DNA of 12,248 bases, taken from positions 899-13,146 of the forward strand of contig PQAG01000129.1 in assembly GCA_003104895.1 (NCBI GenBank), written 5' to 3'. The notes below the pieces were generated by a model. That model ran no database searches. It was not told the origin of the DNA and saw only the letters and a program-made list of their open reading frames with translations. Of the stretch, positions 1 to 6,499 are shown in pieces (within the stretch, counting starts at the first letter, position 1; each line of letters begins with the position of its first letter). This DNA comes from Nitrosomonadales bacterium (lineage in GTDB: Bacteria > Pseudomonadota > Gammaproteobacteria > Burkholderiales > Sulfuricellaceae). The translations under genes were made by a program, and so were the position numbers.

Positions 1-876
1 TTCTTCGTCATCGAGGCGGACGAGTACGACACGGCCTTTTTCGACAAGCGCTCCAAGTTTGTCCACTACCGCCCGCGCACGGCGATCCTGAACAACCTGG
101 AATTCGACCACGCCGACATCTTCCCCGATCTGGCGGCGATCGAAACCCAGTTCCACCACCTGGTGCGCACCGTTCCGGGCAACGGCCTGATCGTGGCCAA
201 CGGCCGCGAGGCCAGCCTGGAACGGGTGCTGGCGCGGGGCTGCTGGACGCCGGTGGAAAAATTCGGCGTGGCGGACGGCTGGATCATGGGCGGCGCGGAT
301 ACCATCGCCTTCAAGGAAGCCTTCCAGGGCCGTCTGCAGTGGGACCTGCTGGGCGAGCACAACCGCATGAACGCCCTGGCGGCGATCGCCGCGGCGCGCC
401 ATGCCGGGATTCCTGCCGAGGTGTCCATCGAGGCGCTGGCGCAGTTCCGCAACGTGAAGCGGCGCATGGAAGTGCGCGGCGTGGTGAACCGCATCACGGT
501 CTATGACGATTTCGCCCACCACCCGACCGCGATTGAAACCACCGTGGCCGGCCTGCGCCAGAAAGTGGGGGCTGCGCGCATCCTGGCGGTGCTGGAGCCG
601 CGTTCCAACACCATGAAGCTGGGGGTGATGAAGGACGCCCTGCCTGCCAGCCTCAGGGACGCCGACCAGGTATTCTGCTACGGCGCCAACCTGGGCTGGG
701 ATGCCGCTGCCGCTTTGGCTCCGCTGCAGGGCAAGGCGGCCACCTTCGACGACCTGCCCGCGCTGGTAGCCGCCGTGGCGGGCGCCGCCCGGCCCGGCGA
801 CCACGTGCTGGTGATGAGCAACGGCGGCTTCGGCGGCGTGCACGGCAAGCTGCTGGCGGCGCTGCTGGCCCGATAA
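1..876 (+). CDS. mpl: UDP-N-acetylmuramate:L-alanyl-gamma-D-glutamyl-meso-diaminopimelate ligase, 3' part
   Basis: This is the C-terminal 291 residues of Mpl, a cytoplasmic ATP-dependent ligase that joins recycled murein tripeptide to UDP-MurNAc and so returns it to peptidoglycan synthesis. The frame is open from the first base, so the N-terminal third, including the ATP-binding loop, lies outside the window. Visible Mur-ligase signatures, numbered in the fragment, are EADEYD (5-10), NNLEFDHADIF (31-41), the EHNRMN motif (119-124) and YDDFAHHPTA (168-177). The C-terminal domain continues with LEPRSNTMKLG, which separates Mpl from MurC. Full-length relatives are about 450-460 residues, so roughly 160 are missing. 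The TAA stop is followed directly by a large inverted repeat. The family call is firm. Confidence 0.95.
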   Translation, partial: FFVIEADEYDTAFFDKRSKFVHYRPRTAILNNLEFDHADIFPDLAAIETQFHHLVRTVPGNGLIVANGREASLERVLARGCWTPVEKFGVADGWIMGGADTIAFKEAFQGRLQWDLLGEHNRMNALAAIAAARHAGIPAEVSIEALAQFRNVKRRMEVRGVVNRITVYDDFAHHPTAIETTVAGLRQKVGAARILAVLEPRSNTMKLGVMKDALPASLRDADQVFCYGANLGWDAAAALAPLQGKAATFDDLPALVAAVAGAARPGDHVLVMSNGGFGGVHGKLLAALLAR

Positions 877-877
877 G

Positions 878-951
878 GTGAGGGGTTAGGGGTGAGGAGT
901 GAGGCGTAAAATGCACTCTCTCCGATTCACTCCTCACCCCTAACCCCTCAC
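878..951. repeat. Perfect 25-bp inverted repeat built of GTGAGGG-type heptamers
   Basis: Bases 878-902 are an exact reverse complement of 927-951, leaving a 24-base centre. Each arm is a run of 7-base units with consensus GTGAGGG. The second unit in each arm is GTTAGGG and the third is GTGAGGA, and the left arm has a fourth unit, GTGAGGC. The pairing stops abruptly at both ends. The element fills nearly all of the 86-bp gap between mpl and the ribonuclease gene, starting two bases after the mpl stop and ending 11 bases before the next ATG. No T-run follows the right arm, so it is not a canonical intrinsic terminator. The left arm's G-runs (882-885, 889-892, 896-897, 903-904) could also form a two-layer G-quadruplex. 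Function unknown. Confidence 0.9.
907..912 (+). promoter_or_regulatory. Possible -10 element (TAAAAT) in the centre of the inverted repeat
   Basis: TAAAAT lies in the unpaired centre of the repeat and resembles a sigma-70 -10 box. No convincing -35 is present 16-18 bases upstream, where the sequence is the G-rich heptamer arm. If it is used, transcription would start near 919, and the leader of the ribonuclease mRNA would carry only the right arm, so the hairpin could form only in readthrough RNA from mpl. This is inference from one hexamer. Confidence 0.25.
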
Positions 952-962
952 GGATTTACTGA

Positions 963-2825
963 ATGAACGTACTGTACGAAGAAGACGGCGCCATCAAGGT
1001 GGCGAACGTCATGGCCGACAACACCTCCTCTCTGCAGGTGGAGACGCCGCATGGCAAGCGTTCCAAGATCAAGGCCGGCAACGTGCTGCTGCGTTTCGAG
1101 AATCCGCCCATGAGCGGCTTCATGGATGCGGCCGATGCGGCTGCGGGCGAGCTGGACACCGATTTCCTGTGGCAGTGCTGCGGCGCGGACGAATTCATGT
1201 TCGGCGAGCTGGCGCAGGAGTACTACGGCCATGCGCCCAGCCCGGTCGAAGCGGCAGCGGTGGCGTTGCGCCTGCATTCCGCACCGATGTATTTCTACAA
1301 GAAGGGCAAGGGACGCTACAAGGCCGCGCCGGAGGAGAACCTCAAGGCCGCGCTGGCTTCCGAGGAGAAAAAGCGCCAGCAGGCGGCCACCGTGGCCTCC
1401 TATGTCGAGCAGCTGTGCGCCTCCACCCTGCCCGATGCCTTCACCCCGCAAGTGGTGGAGATGCTGCTCTACCGGGAGGACAAGAACACGCTGGAATACA
1501 AGGCGCTGGAAAAAGCCTGCGCCGAGATGGGCCTGCTGCCGGCCAGGCTGCTGGAGCAGTGCGGGGCGATTCCCTGCAGCCACGAGTTCCATTACAAGCG
1601 CTTCATCCTGGAGCACTTCCCGCGCGGCACGGATTTCGAGGCCGTGGGCGAATTTGCGCGCGACCACGACCTGCCGCTGGCCAAGGTCCAGGCATTCAGC
1701 ATCGACGACGCCGCCACCACGGAGATCGACGATGCCTTCTCGGTCGAACGCCTGCCCAACGGCAACTGGCATATCGGGATTCACATCGCCGCCCCGGCGC
1801 TGGGCTTCGGGCCGGGCTCGGACCTCGACAATGTGGCGCTGCGGCGCCTTTCCACCATCTACATGCCGGGCCGCAAGATCACCATGCTGCCGGACGAGGT
1901 GGTGAACTGCTTCACCCTCAACGAAGGCACGGCCAATCCGGCGCTTTCCATGTACCTCGAAGTCACGCCGGAAGAATACGCCATCGAGCGCATCGAGAGC
2001 CGGGTGGAGCGCGTGCACATCGCCACCAACCTGCGCCACGACACGCTGGAACCGGTGTTCAACGCGGAAACGCTGGCCCGCGGCAACGCGCCGGATTTCG
2101 CCTTCAAGCCGGAGCTGGAAATGCTGTGGCAATTCGCCAGCAGGCTTGAGCAGGCGCGCGGCAAGGTGGACAGCCAGAGCCAGTACAAGGATTACAACTT
2201 CATCATCGAAAACGGCCGCGTAAACATCATCGAGCGCCCGCGCGGCTCGCCGATCGACAAGGTGGTGTCCGAGCTGATGATCCAGGTCAATTCGCACTGG
2301 GCCAAACAGCTCAGCGAGGCCGGAGTGGCGGCGATCTACCGCAGCCAGGGCGGCGGCAAGGTGCGCATGAGCACCAGCGCGGCGCCGCACCAGGGCCTGG
2401 GGGTGGCACAATACGCCTGGTCCAGCTCGCCGCTGCGGCGCTATGTCGACCTGCTCAACCAGCGCCAGCTGATCGCCCTGATCAACGGCCAGGAGCCGCC
2501 CTACGCCCCGAACAGCGAGGAGCTGTTTTCCGCCATCCGCGATTTCGAGCTGGCCTATGACGCTTACAGCAATGTGCAGCGCAGCATGGAGCGCTACTGG
2601 TGCCTGCGCTACCTGCAGCAGGAAGGCATGAGCACGGCCTACGCCACCCTGATCAAGGAAAACCTGGTGCGCTTCGAGAATCTGCCGCTGGTCACGCGCG
2701 CCTTCGGCATGCCCGAACTGGCGCCGGGCACCCGGGTCGAGCTGGAGCTCAGTGCGGTGGATTTGCTGGAACTGGAAGTGCGCTGCAAATTCCGCGCCGA
2801 AAAGCCGCTGGAGCTGGCGGCTTGA
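963..2825 (+). CDS. RNase II-family (RNB domain) 3'-5' exoribonuclease
   Basis: The 620-residue protein belongs to the RNase II/R exoribonucleases, cytoplasmic enzymes that degrade RNA processively from the 3' end. The RNB domain occupies roughly residues 240-540. Its metal-binding motif is SIDDAATTEIDDAF, giving D248, E254, D256 and D257 at the positions of E. coli RNase II D201, D207, D209 and D210, so one of the four acidic ligands is Glu. The second signature, SSPLRRYVDL (487-496), corresponds to the RNA-contacting SP(I/L)RRY motif. The N-terminus (MNVLYEEDG) fits the start of this subfamily as I remember it, and the C-terminal S1-like region is short. No clear Shine-Dalgarno precedes the ATG, which lies 11 bases from the inverted repeat. 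A TonB-type gene follows after 35 bases, probably in the same operon. I give no symbol because this branch is distinct from canonical rnb and rnr. Confidence 0.9.
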   Translation: MNVLYEEDGAIKVANVMADNTSSLQVETPHGKRSKIKAGNVLLRFENPPMSGFMDAADAAAGELDTDFLWQCCGADEFMFGELAQEYYGHAPSPVEAAAVALRLHSAPMYFYKKGKGRYKAAPEENLKAALASEEKKRQQAATVASYVEQLCASTLPDAFTPQVVEMLLYREDKNTLEYKALEKACAEMGLLPARLLEQCGAIPCSHEFHYKRFILEHFPRGTDFEAVGEFARDHDLPLAKVQAFSIDDAATTEIDDAFSVERLPNGNWHIGIHIAAPALGFGPGSDLDNVALRRLSTIYMPGRKITMLPDEVVNCFTLNEGTANPALSMYLEVTPEEYAIERIESRVERVHIATNLRHDTLEPVFNAETLARGNAPDFAFKPELEMLWQFASRLEQARGKVDSQSQYKDYNFIIENGRVNIIERPRGSPIDKVVSELMIQVNSHWAKQLSEAGVAAIYRSQGGGKVRMSTSAAPHQGLGVAQYAWSSSPLRRYVDLLNQRQLIALINGQEPPYAPNSEELFSAIRDFELAYDAYSNVQRSMERYWCLRYLQQEGMSTAYATLIKENLVRFENLPLVTRAFGMPELAPGTRVELELSAVDLLELEVRCKFRAEKPLELAA

Positions 2826-2860
2826 CACCCGGCCTCAAGTGCTTAGACTTTTGCTTCTAA

Positions 2861-3778
2861 ATGGCAATTTCAATTAACAGGCAGCCGGTACCGGGTTTGG
2901 CCGCGCTTGCAGCGAATCCCGGAGAATCTTCGCGGCTCGGGCTGATGCTGCTGGTTTCCGCGCTGCTGCACGCCCTGATCCTGACAGTCCACTTCGCTGC
3001 CCCTGCCCTGAAGCAGATGCCCAACCCGGCCACCTATCTCGAAGTGGTGCTGGTCAACAGCAAATCGGCCAGCAAGCCCAGCAAGGCCGATGCGCTGGCC
3101 CAGGCCAACCTCGACGGCGGCGGCAATACCGAGGCCGAGAGGCGCGCCAGGAGCCCCCTGCCCACCCTGGACCGGCCGCATCCCGATCCGGCCCTGCAAC
3201 AGCGCGAGCAGCGCGTGGCCGAACTGGAACAGCAGGCGCGCCGCCTGATGACCCAGGCCAAGTCCAAGCACAGCGTGGCGCAATCCCCCAATACCACGCA
3301 GTCGCCGCAGCCAAGCGAGGCCGCGGTCAAGCCCAACGCCACCGAACTGGTGCGGCGCAGCCTGGAAGCCGCGCGGCTGGAGGCGCAGATTTCGCGCGAC
3401 TGGGACAATTACCAGAAAATGCCGCGCCGCAAATTCATCGGGGCGCGCACCCAGGAATACCGCTTTGCGCGCTATGTCGAGGACTGGCGCATGAAGGTCG
3501 AGAAGGTGGGCAACCTGAATTACCCCGAGGCCGCCAGGCAGCAGAAGCTGTATGGCCAGTTGCAGCTGACCGTGTCGATCCGCGCCGACGGCAGCGTGGA
3601 GGGCATCGAGATCAACCGCCCCTCCGGCCACAAGGTGCTGGATGCCGCGGCCCGGCGCATCGTCGAGCTGGCCGGGCCATTCGCGCCCCTGCCTGAAGAC
3701 ATCCGCAAGGATACCGACATCCTCAGCATCACCCGCACCTGGATTTTCACCAGCGCCGACCAGCTCGCCAGCGAGTAA
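2861..3778 (+). CDS. TonB-family energy transducer-like protein
   Basis: The 305-residue protein has the TonB layout. There is a short cytoplasmic N-terminus, one membrane helix at about residues 26-46, a long polar periplasmic linker, and a C-terminal TonB domain from about residue 205 with NYPEAAR (Y221, P222) and ADGSVEGIEINRPSG. The helix carries S33-x3-H37, the spacing of the TonB S16/H20 residues that couple to ExbB-ExbD. The linker has a Gln/Glu/Arg-rich segment, roughly residues 108-130, that may form a coiled coil, and it lacks the Pro-Lys/Pro-Glu repeats of enteric TonB. No exbB or exbD is nearby, so the partner complex must be encoded elsewhere. No obvious ribosome-binding site precedes the ATG. 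The gene ends one base from the convergent ttcA stop. Substrate or receptor unknown. Confidence 0.8.
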   Translation: MAISINRQPVPGLAALAANPGESSRLGLMLLVSALLHALILTVHFAAPALKQMPNPATYLEVVLVNSKSASKPSKADALAQANLDGGGNTEAERRARSPLPTLDRPHPDPALQQREQRVAELEQQARRLMTQAKSKHSVAQSPNTTQSPQPSEAAVKPNATELVRRSLEAARLEAQISRDWDNYQKMPRRKFIGARTQEYRFARYVEDWRMKVEKVGNLNYPEAARQQKLYGQLQLTVSIRADGSVEGIEINRPSGHKVLDAAARRIVELAGPFAPLPEDIRKDTDILSITRTWIFTSADQLASE

Positions 3779-3779
3779 G

Positions 3780-4523
3780 TTACAGCCGCTCGTCGCGCAA
3801 CAATGGCTTCAGCGCCGTCAGCAGGCTGGCGAACATCCTGGAATGCTTCTTTTCCTGTTCCGCCAGCAGCTGCTTCATGTGCCAGCGTTCTGTCGGCACG
3901 GCGAAACAGGACGGGCAGTTCTCCGCGATCACCGGCAGGCCGGCGGATTTGGCGAAGGCCGCGGTCTGGCGCTCGCGCACGTAGATGAAGGGGCGGATGA
4001 TGCGGATATCGCCAGCGTCGTTGAGATAATGCGCCTTCATGGTGCGCAGCTTGCCGCCGAAGAAGGTGGACATGAGGAAGGTTTCCGCCGCGTCGTCCAG
4101 GTGCTGCGCCAGCGCCAGCACGTTGTAGCCGTTCTCGCGCGCGGTACGGTAGAGGATGCCGCGCCGCATGCGCGAGCAGAAGGCACAGAAGGAATCCCCC
4201 TGCATCGATGTCCTGGCCTGCTCGACGATGGGCTGGCTCTCGTAGAAATACGGCACGCCCAGTCCGGCCAGGTAGGCTTTGAGCGGCGAAGGGTCGAAAT
4301 CCGGCGACTGCGGGTCGACGGTGCAGGCTGCCAGCTCGAATCTGACCGGGGCCTTCTTCTGCAAATGCAGCAGCACCTGCAGCAGCGAGAGCGAATCCTT
4401 GCCGCCGGACAGCCCCAGCAGCACCCGGTCGCCCTCGCGGATCATGGAAAAGTCGCCGATGGCGCGGCCGGTGGCGGACAACAATGTTCTGGGCGGCTTC
4501 ACCGCCATATCTTCACTTTTCAC
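3780..4523 (-). CDS. ttcA: TtcA-family tRNA 2-thiocytidine synthetase (compact form)
   Basis: This is a PP-loop ATPase of the TtcA family, which thiolates cytidine 32 of certain tRNAs using ATP and an iron-sulfur cluster. With the GTG start it has 247 residues. The PP-loop SGGKDS is at 39-44. The cluster cysteines are C113-AF-C116 in CAFCSRMRRGILY, with a further C202-PS-C205 matching the third TtcA cysteine. HLDDAAETFLM and IIRPFIYVRE are also typical. E. coli TtcA is about 311 residues; this version lacks an N-terminal extension and is shorter at the C-terminus. Two starts are possible: GTG at 4523, preceded by AAAGGTG, or ATG at 4508, and both lie in or beside a heptamer array. The gene probably forms an operon with the SDR gene 10 bases upstream. 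A TtcA-like paralogue with another RNA target cannot be excluded. Confidence 0.82.
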   Translation of the reverse strand: MKSEDMAVKPPRTLLSATGRAIGDFSMIREGDRVLLGLSGGKDSLSLLQVLLHLQKKAPVRFELAACTVDPQSPDFDPSPLKAYLAGLGVPYFYESQPIVEQARTSMQGDSFCAFCSRMRRGILYRTARENGYNVLALAQHLDDAAETFLMSTFFGGKLRTMKAHYLNDAGDIRIIRPFIYVRERQTAAFAKSAGLPVIAENCPSCFAVPTERWHMKQLLAEQEKKHSRMFASLLTALKPLLRDERL

Positions 4524-4537
4524 GCTTCACCTTTCAC
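4510..4537 (-). repeat. Four tandem GTGAARN heptamers across the SDR-ttcA junction
   Basis: Read on the minus strand, 4537 to 4510 holds four adjacent 7-base units: GTGAAAG, GTGAAGC, GTGAAAA and GTGAAGA. The TGA in the first unit is the SDR stop codon. The GTG of the third unit is the upstream candidate start of ttcA, and the first two units provide its purine-rich ribosome-binding sequence. The period and the GTGA core are the same as in the arms of the inverted repeat at 878-951, suggesting two members of one repeat class, here without an inverted partner. Confidence 0.75.
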
Positions 4538-5274
4538 AAACTTGCACTTCTGCCGCCGTCCACCGGCAGGATCACGCCGGTAACATAGGGCGCGTCGTTG
4601 ACCAGGAAAGCCACTGCCCTGGCAATGTCGTCCGGCCTGCCTTCGCGCTTCAGCAGGGTGTGAGCGATGATGCGGCGGCGCTCCAGGTCGTCGAAGGCGG
4701 GGTCGTCTTCCGGCCACATGATGGGGCCCGGCGCCACTGCGTTGACGCGCACATTGGGCCCGAGTTCGTGCGCCAGCGACTTGGTCAGCGCCACCAGCCC
4801 GGCCTTGGCGATGCTGTACACCACGTAGCTTTTCATCGGCCGCTCGGCGTGGATGTCGGCGATGTTGACGATGCAGCCGTGGCTGTGGGTCAGCGCATTG
4901 GCGGCGGCCTGGGACAGGAACAGCGGCGCCTTGAGGTTGGTGCCGACCAGGTCGAACCAGTCCTTTTCCGTAATCTCGCCCACGGCGGTGGGGTAGAAGC
5001 TGGAGGCGTTGTTGATCAGCACGTCGAGGCGCCCGAAGCTGGCAACGGTTTCGCTTACCATGTGGCCATAGCTGGCGGGGTCGAGCAGGTCACCCTGCAC
5101 GATGGCGGCGGAATCGGGGCGCTGTTTGTTGAGTTCGTCGCGCAGCCCTTCCGCCGCACCCGCCGAGGAGCGGTAGTGAATCATGATGCGCCCGCCCGTG
5201 CCGTGCAGGCGCCGGGCAGTGGCCGCGCCGACGCGAACGGCGCCGCCGGTGATCAAGATAACTTTGCCTTCCAT
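4534..5274 (-). CDS. Short-chain dehydrogenase, pteridine reductase type (FolM/PTR1-like)
   Basis: The 246-residue enzyme is an NADPH-dependent SDR that most resembles pteridine reductases, which reduce dihydrofolate or dihydropterins in the cytoplasm. The cofactor loop is TGGAVRVG (9-16), with the Arg typical of this subgroup, and HYRSS follows at 33-37. NNASSFYPT lies at 88-96. The catalytic set is D140 (in ADIHAERP), Y153 and K157; the D-to-Y spacing of 13 and the Y-x3-K match PTR1 (D181, Y194, K198). An in-frame extension reaches 5637, but the family fold begins with MEGKVILITGG, so I placed the start at 5274 behind a weak GGATAAG ribosome-binding site. The gene is divergent from the methyltransferase gene and leads into ttcA. 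Substrate is inferred; another carbonyl compound is possible. Confidence 0.85.
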   Translation of the reverse strand: MEGKVILITGGAVRVGAATARRLHGTGGRIMIHYRSSAGAAEGLRDELNKQRPDSAAIVQGDLLDPASYGHMVSETVASFGRLDVLINNASSFYPTAVGEITEKDWFDLVGTNLKAPLFLSQAAANALTHSHGCIVNIADIHAERPMKSYVVYSIAKAGLVALTKSLAHELGPNVRVNAVAPGPIMWPEDDPAFDDLERRRIIAHTLLKREGRPDDIARAVAFLVNDAPYVTGVILPVDGGRSASL

Positions 5275-5278
5275 GTGC

Positions 5279-5290
5279 TTATCCGGATAA
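5279..5290. promoter_or_regulatory. 12-bp palindrome in the divergent SDR/methyltransferase spacer
   Basis: TTATCCGGATAA is a perfect palindrome in the 50-bp spacer (5275-5324) between two divergent start codons. It ends four bases from the SDR ATG and overlaps the presumed SDR ribosome-binding sequence. It could be an operator or a small hairpin covering the translation start. Nothing else in the spacer is a convincing -35/-10 pair for either gene, and the methyltransferase has no clear Shine-Dalgarno. Confidence 0.35.
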
Positions 5291-5324
5291 TCCTGAAAAT
5301 CCGACGAATTTAACACAGCTTGCC

Positions 5325-6494
5325 ATGCCTTCACTACCTGAACCGGGCGCCTCGGCCCTTGAACACAGCCACGCCGTGGGCGCAGCCATCGCTGCCGGGA
5401 TTGCCGCGGCCGGCGGCTGGATTTCCTTCGCCCGCTACATGGAACTGGCGCTGTATGCGCCCGGCCTGGGCTATTACAGCGCCGGGCTGGACAAGTTCGG
5501 CGCGGGCGGGGATTTCGTGACCGCGCCGGAAATCTCCCCCCTGTTCGGCCGGTCGCTTGCTCACCAGGCCGCACAGGTGCTGCGGCAAAGCGGCGGCAAC
5601 ATCCTTGAAACCGGCGCCGGTTCGGGCAAGCTGGCACTCGACCTGATGCAGGAACTGGAGCGCCTGGAGCAGCTGCCGGAACGATATTTTATACTCGAAC
5701 TGTCCGCCGACCTGCGCCAGCGCCAGCAGCAGCGCGTCGGACGCGAGGCTGCGCACCTGCTGGGCCGCTTTGAATGGCTCGATGCCCTGCCGGATAAATT
5801 CACCGGCCTGGTGCTGGGCAACGAGGTGCTGGATGCCATGCCGGTTGAGCTGGTCACCTGGCGTCCCGGCAGCATATCCGAACGCGGCGTCGCCCTGCAG
5901 GATGGACGCCTTGCCTGGTCCGAGCGGGCGCTTGCTCCGGGCGGTTTGCTGGAGCAGGCCCGCGCGCTCCCGCCAGCGCAATTTGTCAGCGGCGGTGCGG
6001 CCTACACCAGCGAGATCAACATCGCCGCCCAGGGCTTCATCTGCAGCCTGAGCCAGATGCTGGAACGCGGAGTGATTCTCATGCTGGATTATGGTTTTGG
6101 CGAGAGTGAGTACTACCATCCGCAGCGCAGCCAGGGCACCCTGATGTGCCATTACCGCCATCAGGCCCACGCCGACCCCTTCTTCCTGCCGGGACTGCAG
6201 GACATCACCGCACATGTCGATTTCAGCGCCATGGCCAGGGCCGGCAGGGAATCCGGCCTCGACCTGCTGGGCTACGCCAGCCAGGCTAATTTTCTCATCA
6301 ACTGCGGCCTGACCGGCCTGCTGGGGCAGATTTCCCCGGAGGACCCCGCCAGCTACCTGCCCGTCGTTGCCCAGGTCCAGAAGCTGATGAGCCCGTCTGA
6401 AATGGGCGAGCTGTTCAAGGCCATTGCCCTGGGCAGGGGCATGGAGCCGCCCCTGAGCGGCTTCACGCGCGGCGACCGCAGCCACACCTTGTAA
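5325..6494 (+). CDS. SAM-dependent methyltransferase, MidA/NDUFAF7 family (COG1565)
   Basis: The 389-residue protein belongs to the family of mitochondrial NDUFAF7/MidA, which methylates an arginine of a complex I subunit. The bacterial substrate is not established. Family blocks in order are GGWISFARYMELALYAPGLG near residues 30-50, GDFVTAPEISPLFGR, the SAM-binding loop ETGAGSG (95-101), LGNEVLDAMPVEL (N166, E167) and the closing AHVDF (296-300) after LPGLQDIT. The length is normal for the family. The ATG at 5325 fits the usual N-terminus, although no ribosome-binding site is obvious. The stop lies five bases from the convergent FecR stop, so no separate terminator fits between them. No complex I gene is in the window to support a functional link. 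Confidence 0.88.
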   Translation: MPSLPEPGASALEHSHAVGAAIAAGIAAAGGWISFARYMELALYAPGLGYYSAGLDKFGAGGDFVTAPEISPLFGRSLAHQAAQVLRQSGGNILETGAGSGKLALDLMQELERLEQLPERYFILELSADLRQRQQQRVGREAAHLLGRFEWLDALPDKFTGLVLGNEVLDAMPVELVTWRPGSISERGVALQDGRLAWSERALAPGGLLEQARALPPAQFVSGGAAYTSEINIAAQGFICSLSQMLERGVILMLDYGFGESEYYHPQRSQGTLMCHYRHQAHADPFFLPGLQDITAHVDFSAMARAGRESGLDLLGYASQANFLINCGLTGLLGQISPEDPASYLPVVAQVQKLMSPSEMGELFKAIALGRGMEPPLSGFTRGDRSHTL

Positions 6495-6499
6495 GCGGA

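Noticed and set aside
878..951. Inverted repeat as a mobile-element end, CRISPR repeat or mpl terminator
   Set aside because: There is no transposase, target duplication or spacer array, and no T-run follows the right arm.
948..2828. A 626-codon open frame on the minus strand opposite the RNase gene
   Set aside because: Its sequence is compositionally biased and has no recognisable domain, while the plus strand codes for a clear RNB enzyme. Long antisense frames are expected in GC-rich genes.
3770..3790. Gene fusion or frameshift where the TonB-type gene and ttcA meet
   Set aside because: They are convergent, each with an intact stop and one base between them, so this is close packing only.
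5275..5637. N-terminal extension of the SDR to 5637
   Set aside because: The extension is Arg/Pro-rich without domain features, runs across the divergent methyltransferase gene, and the SDR fold starts at the ATG at 5274.
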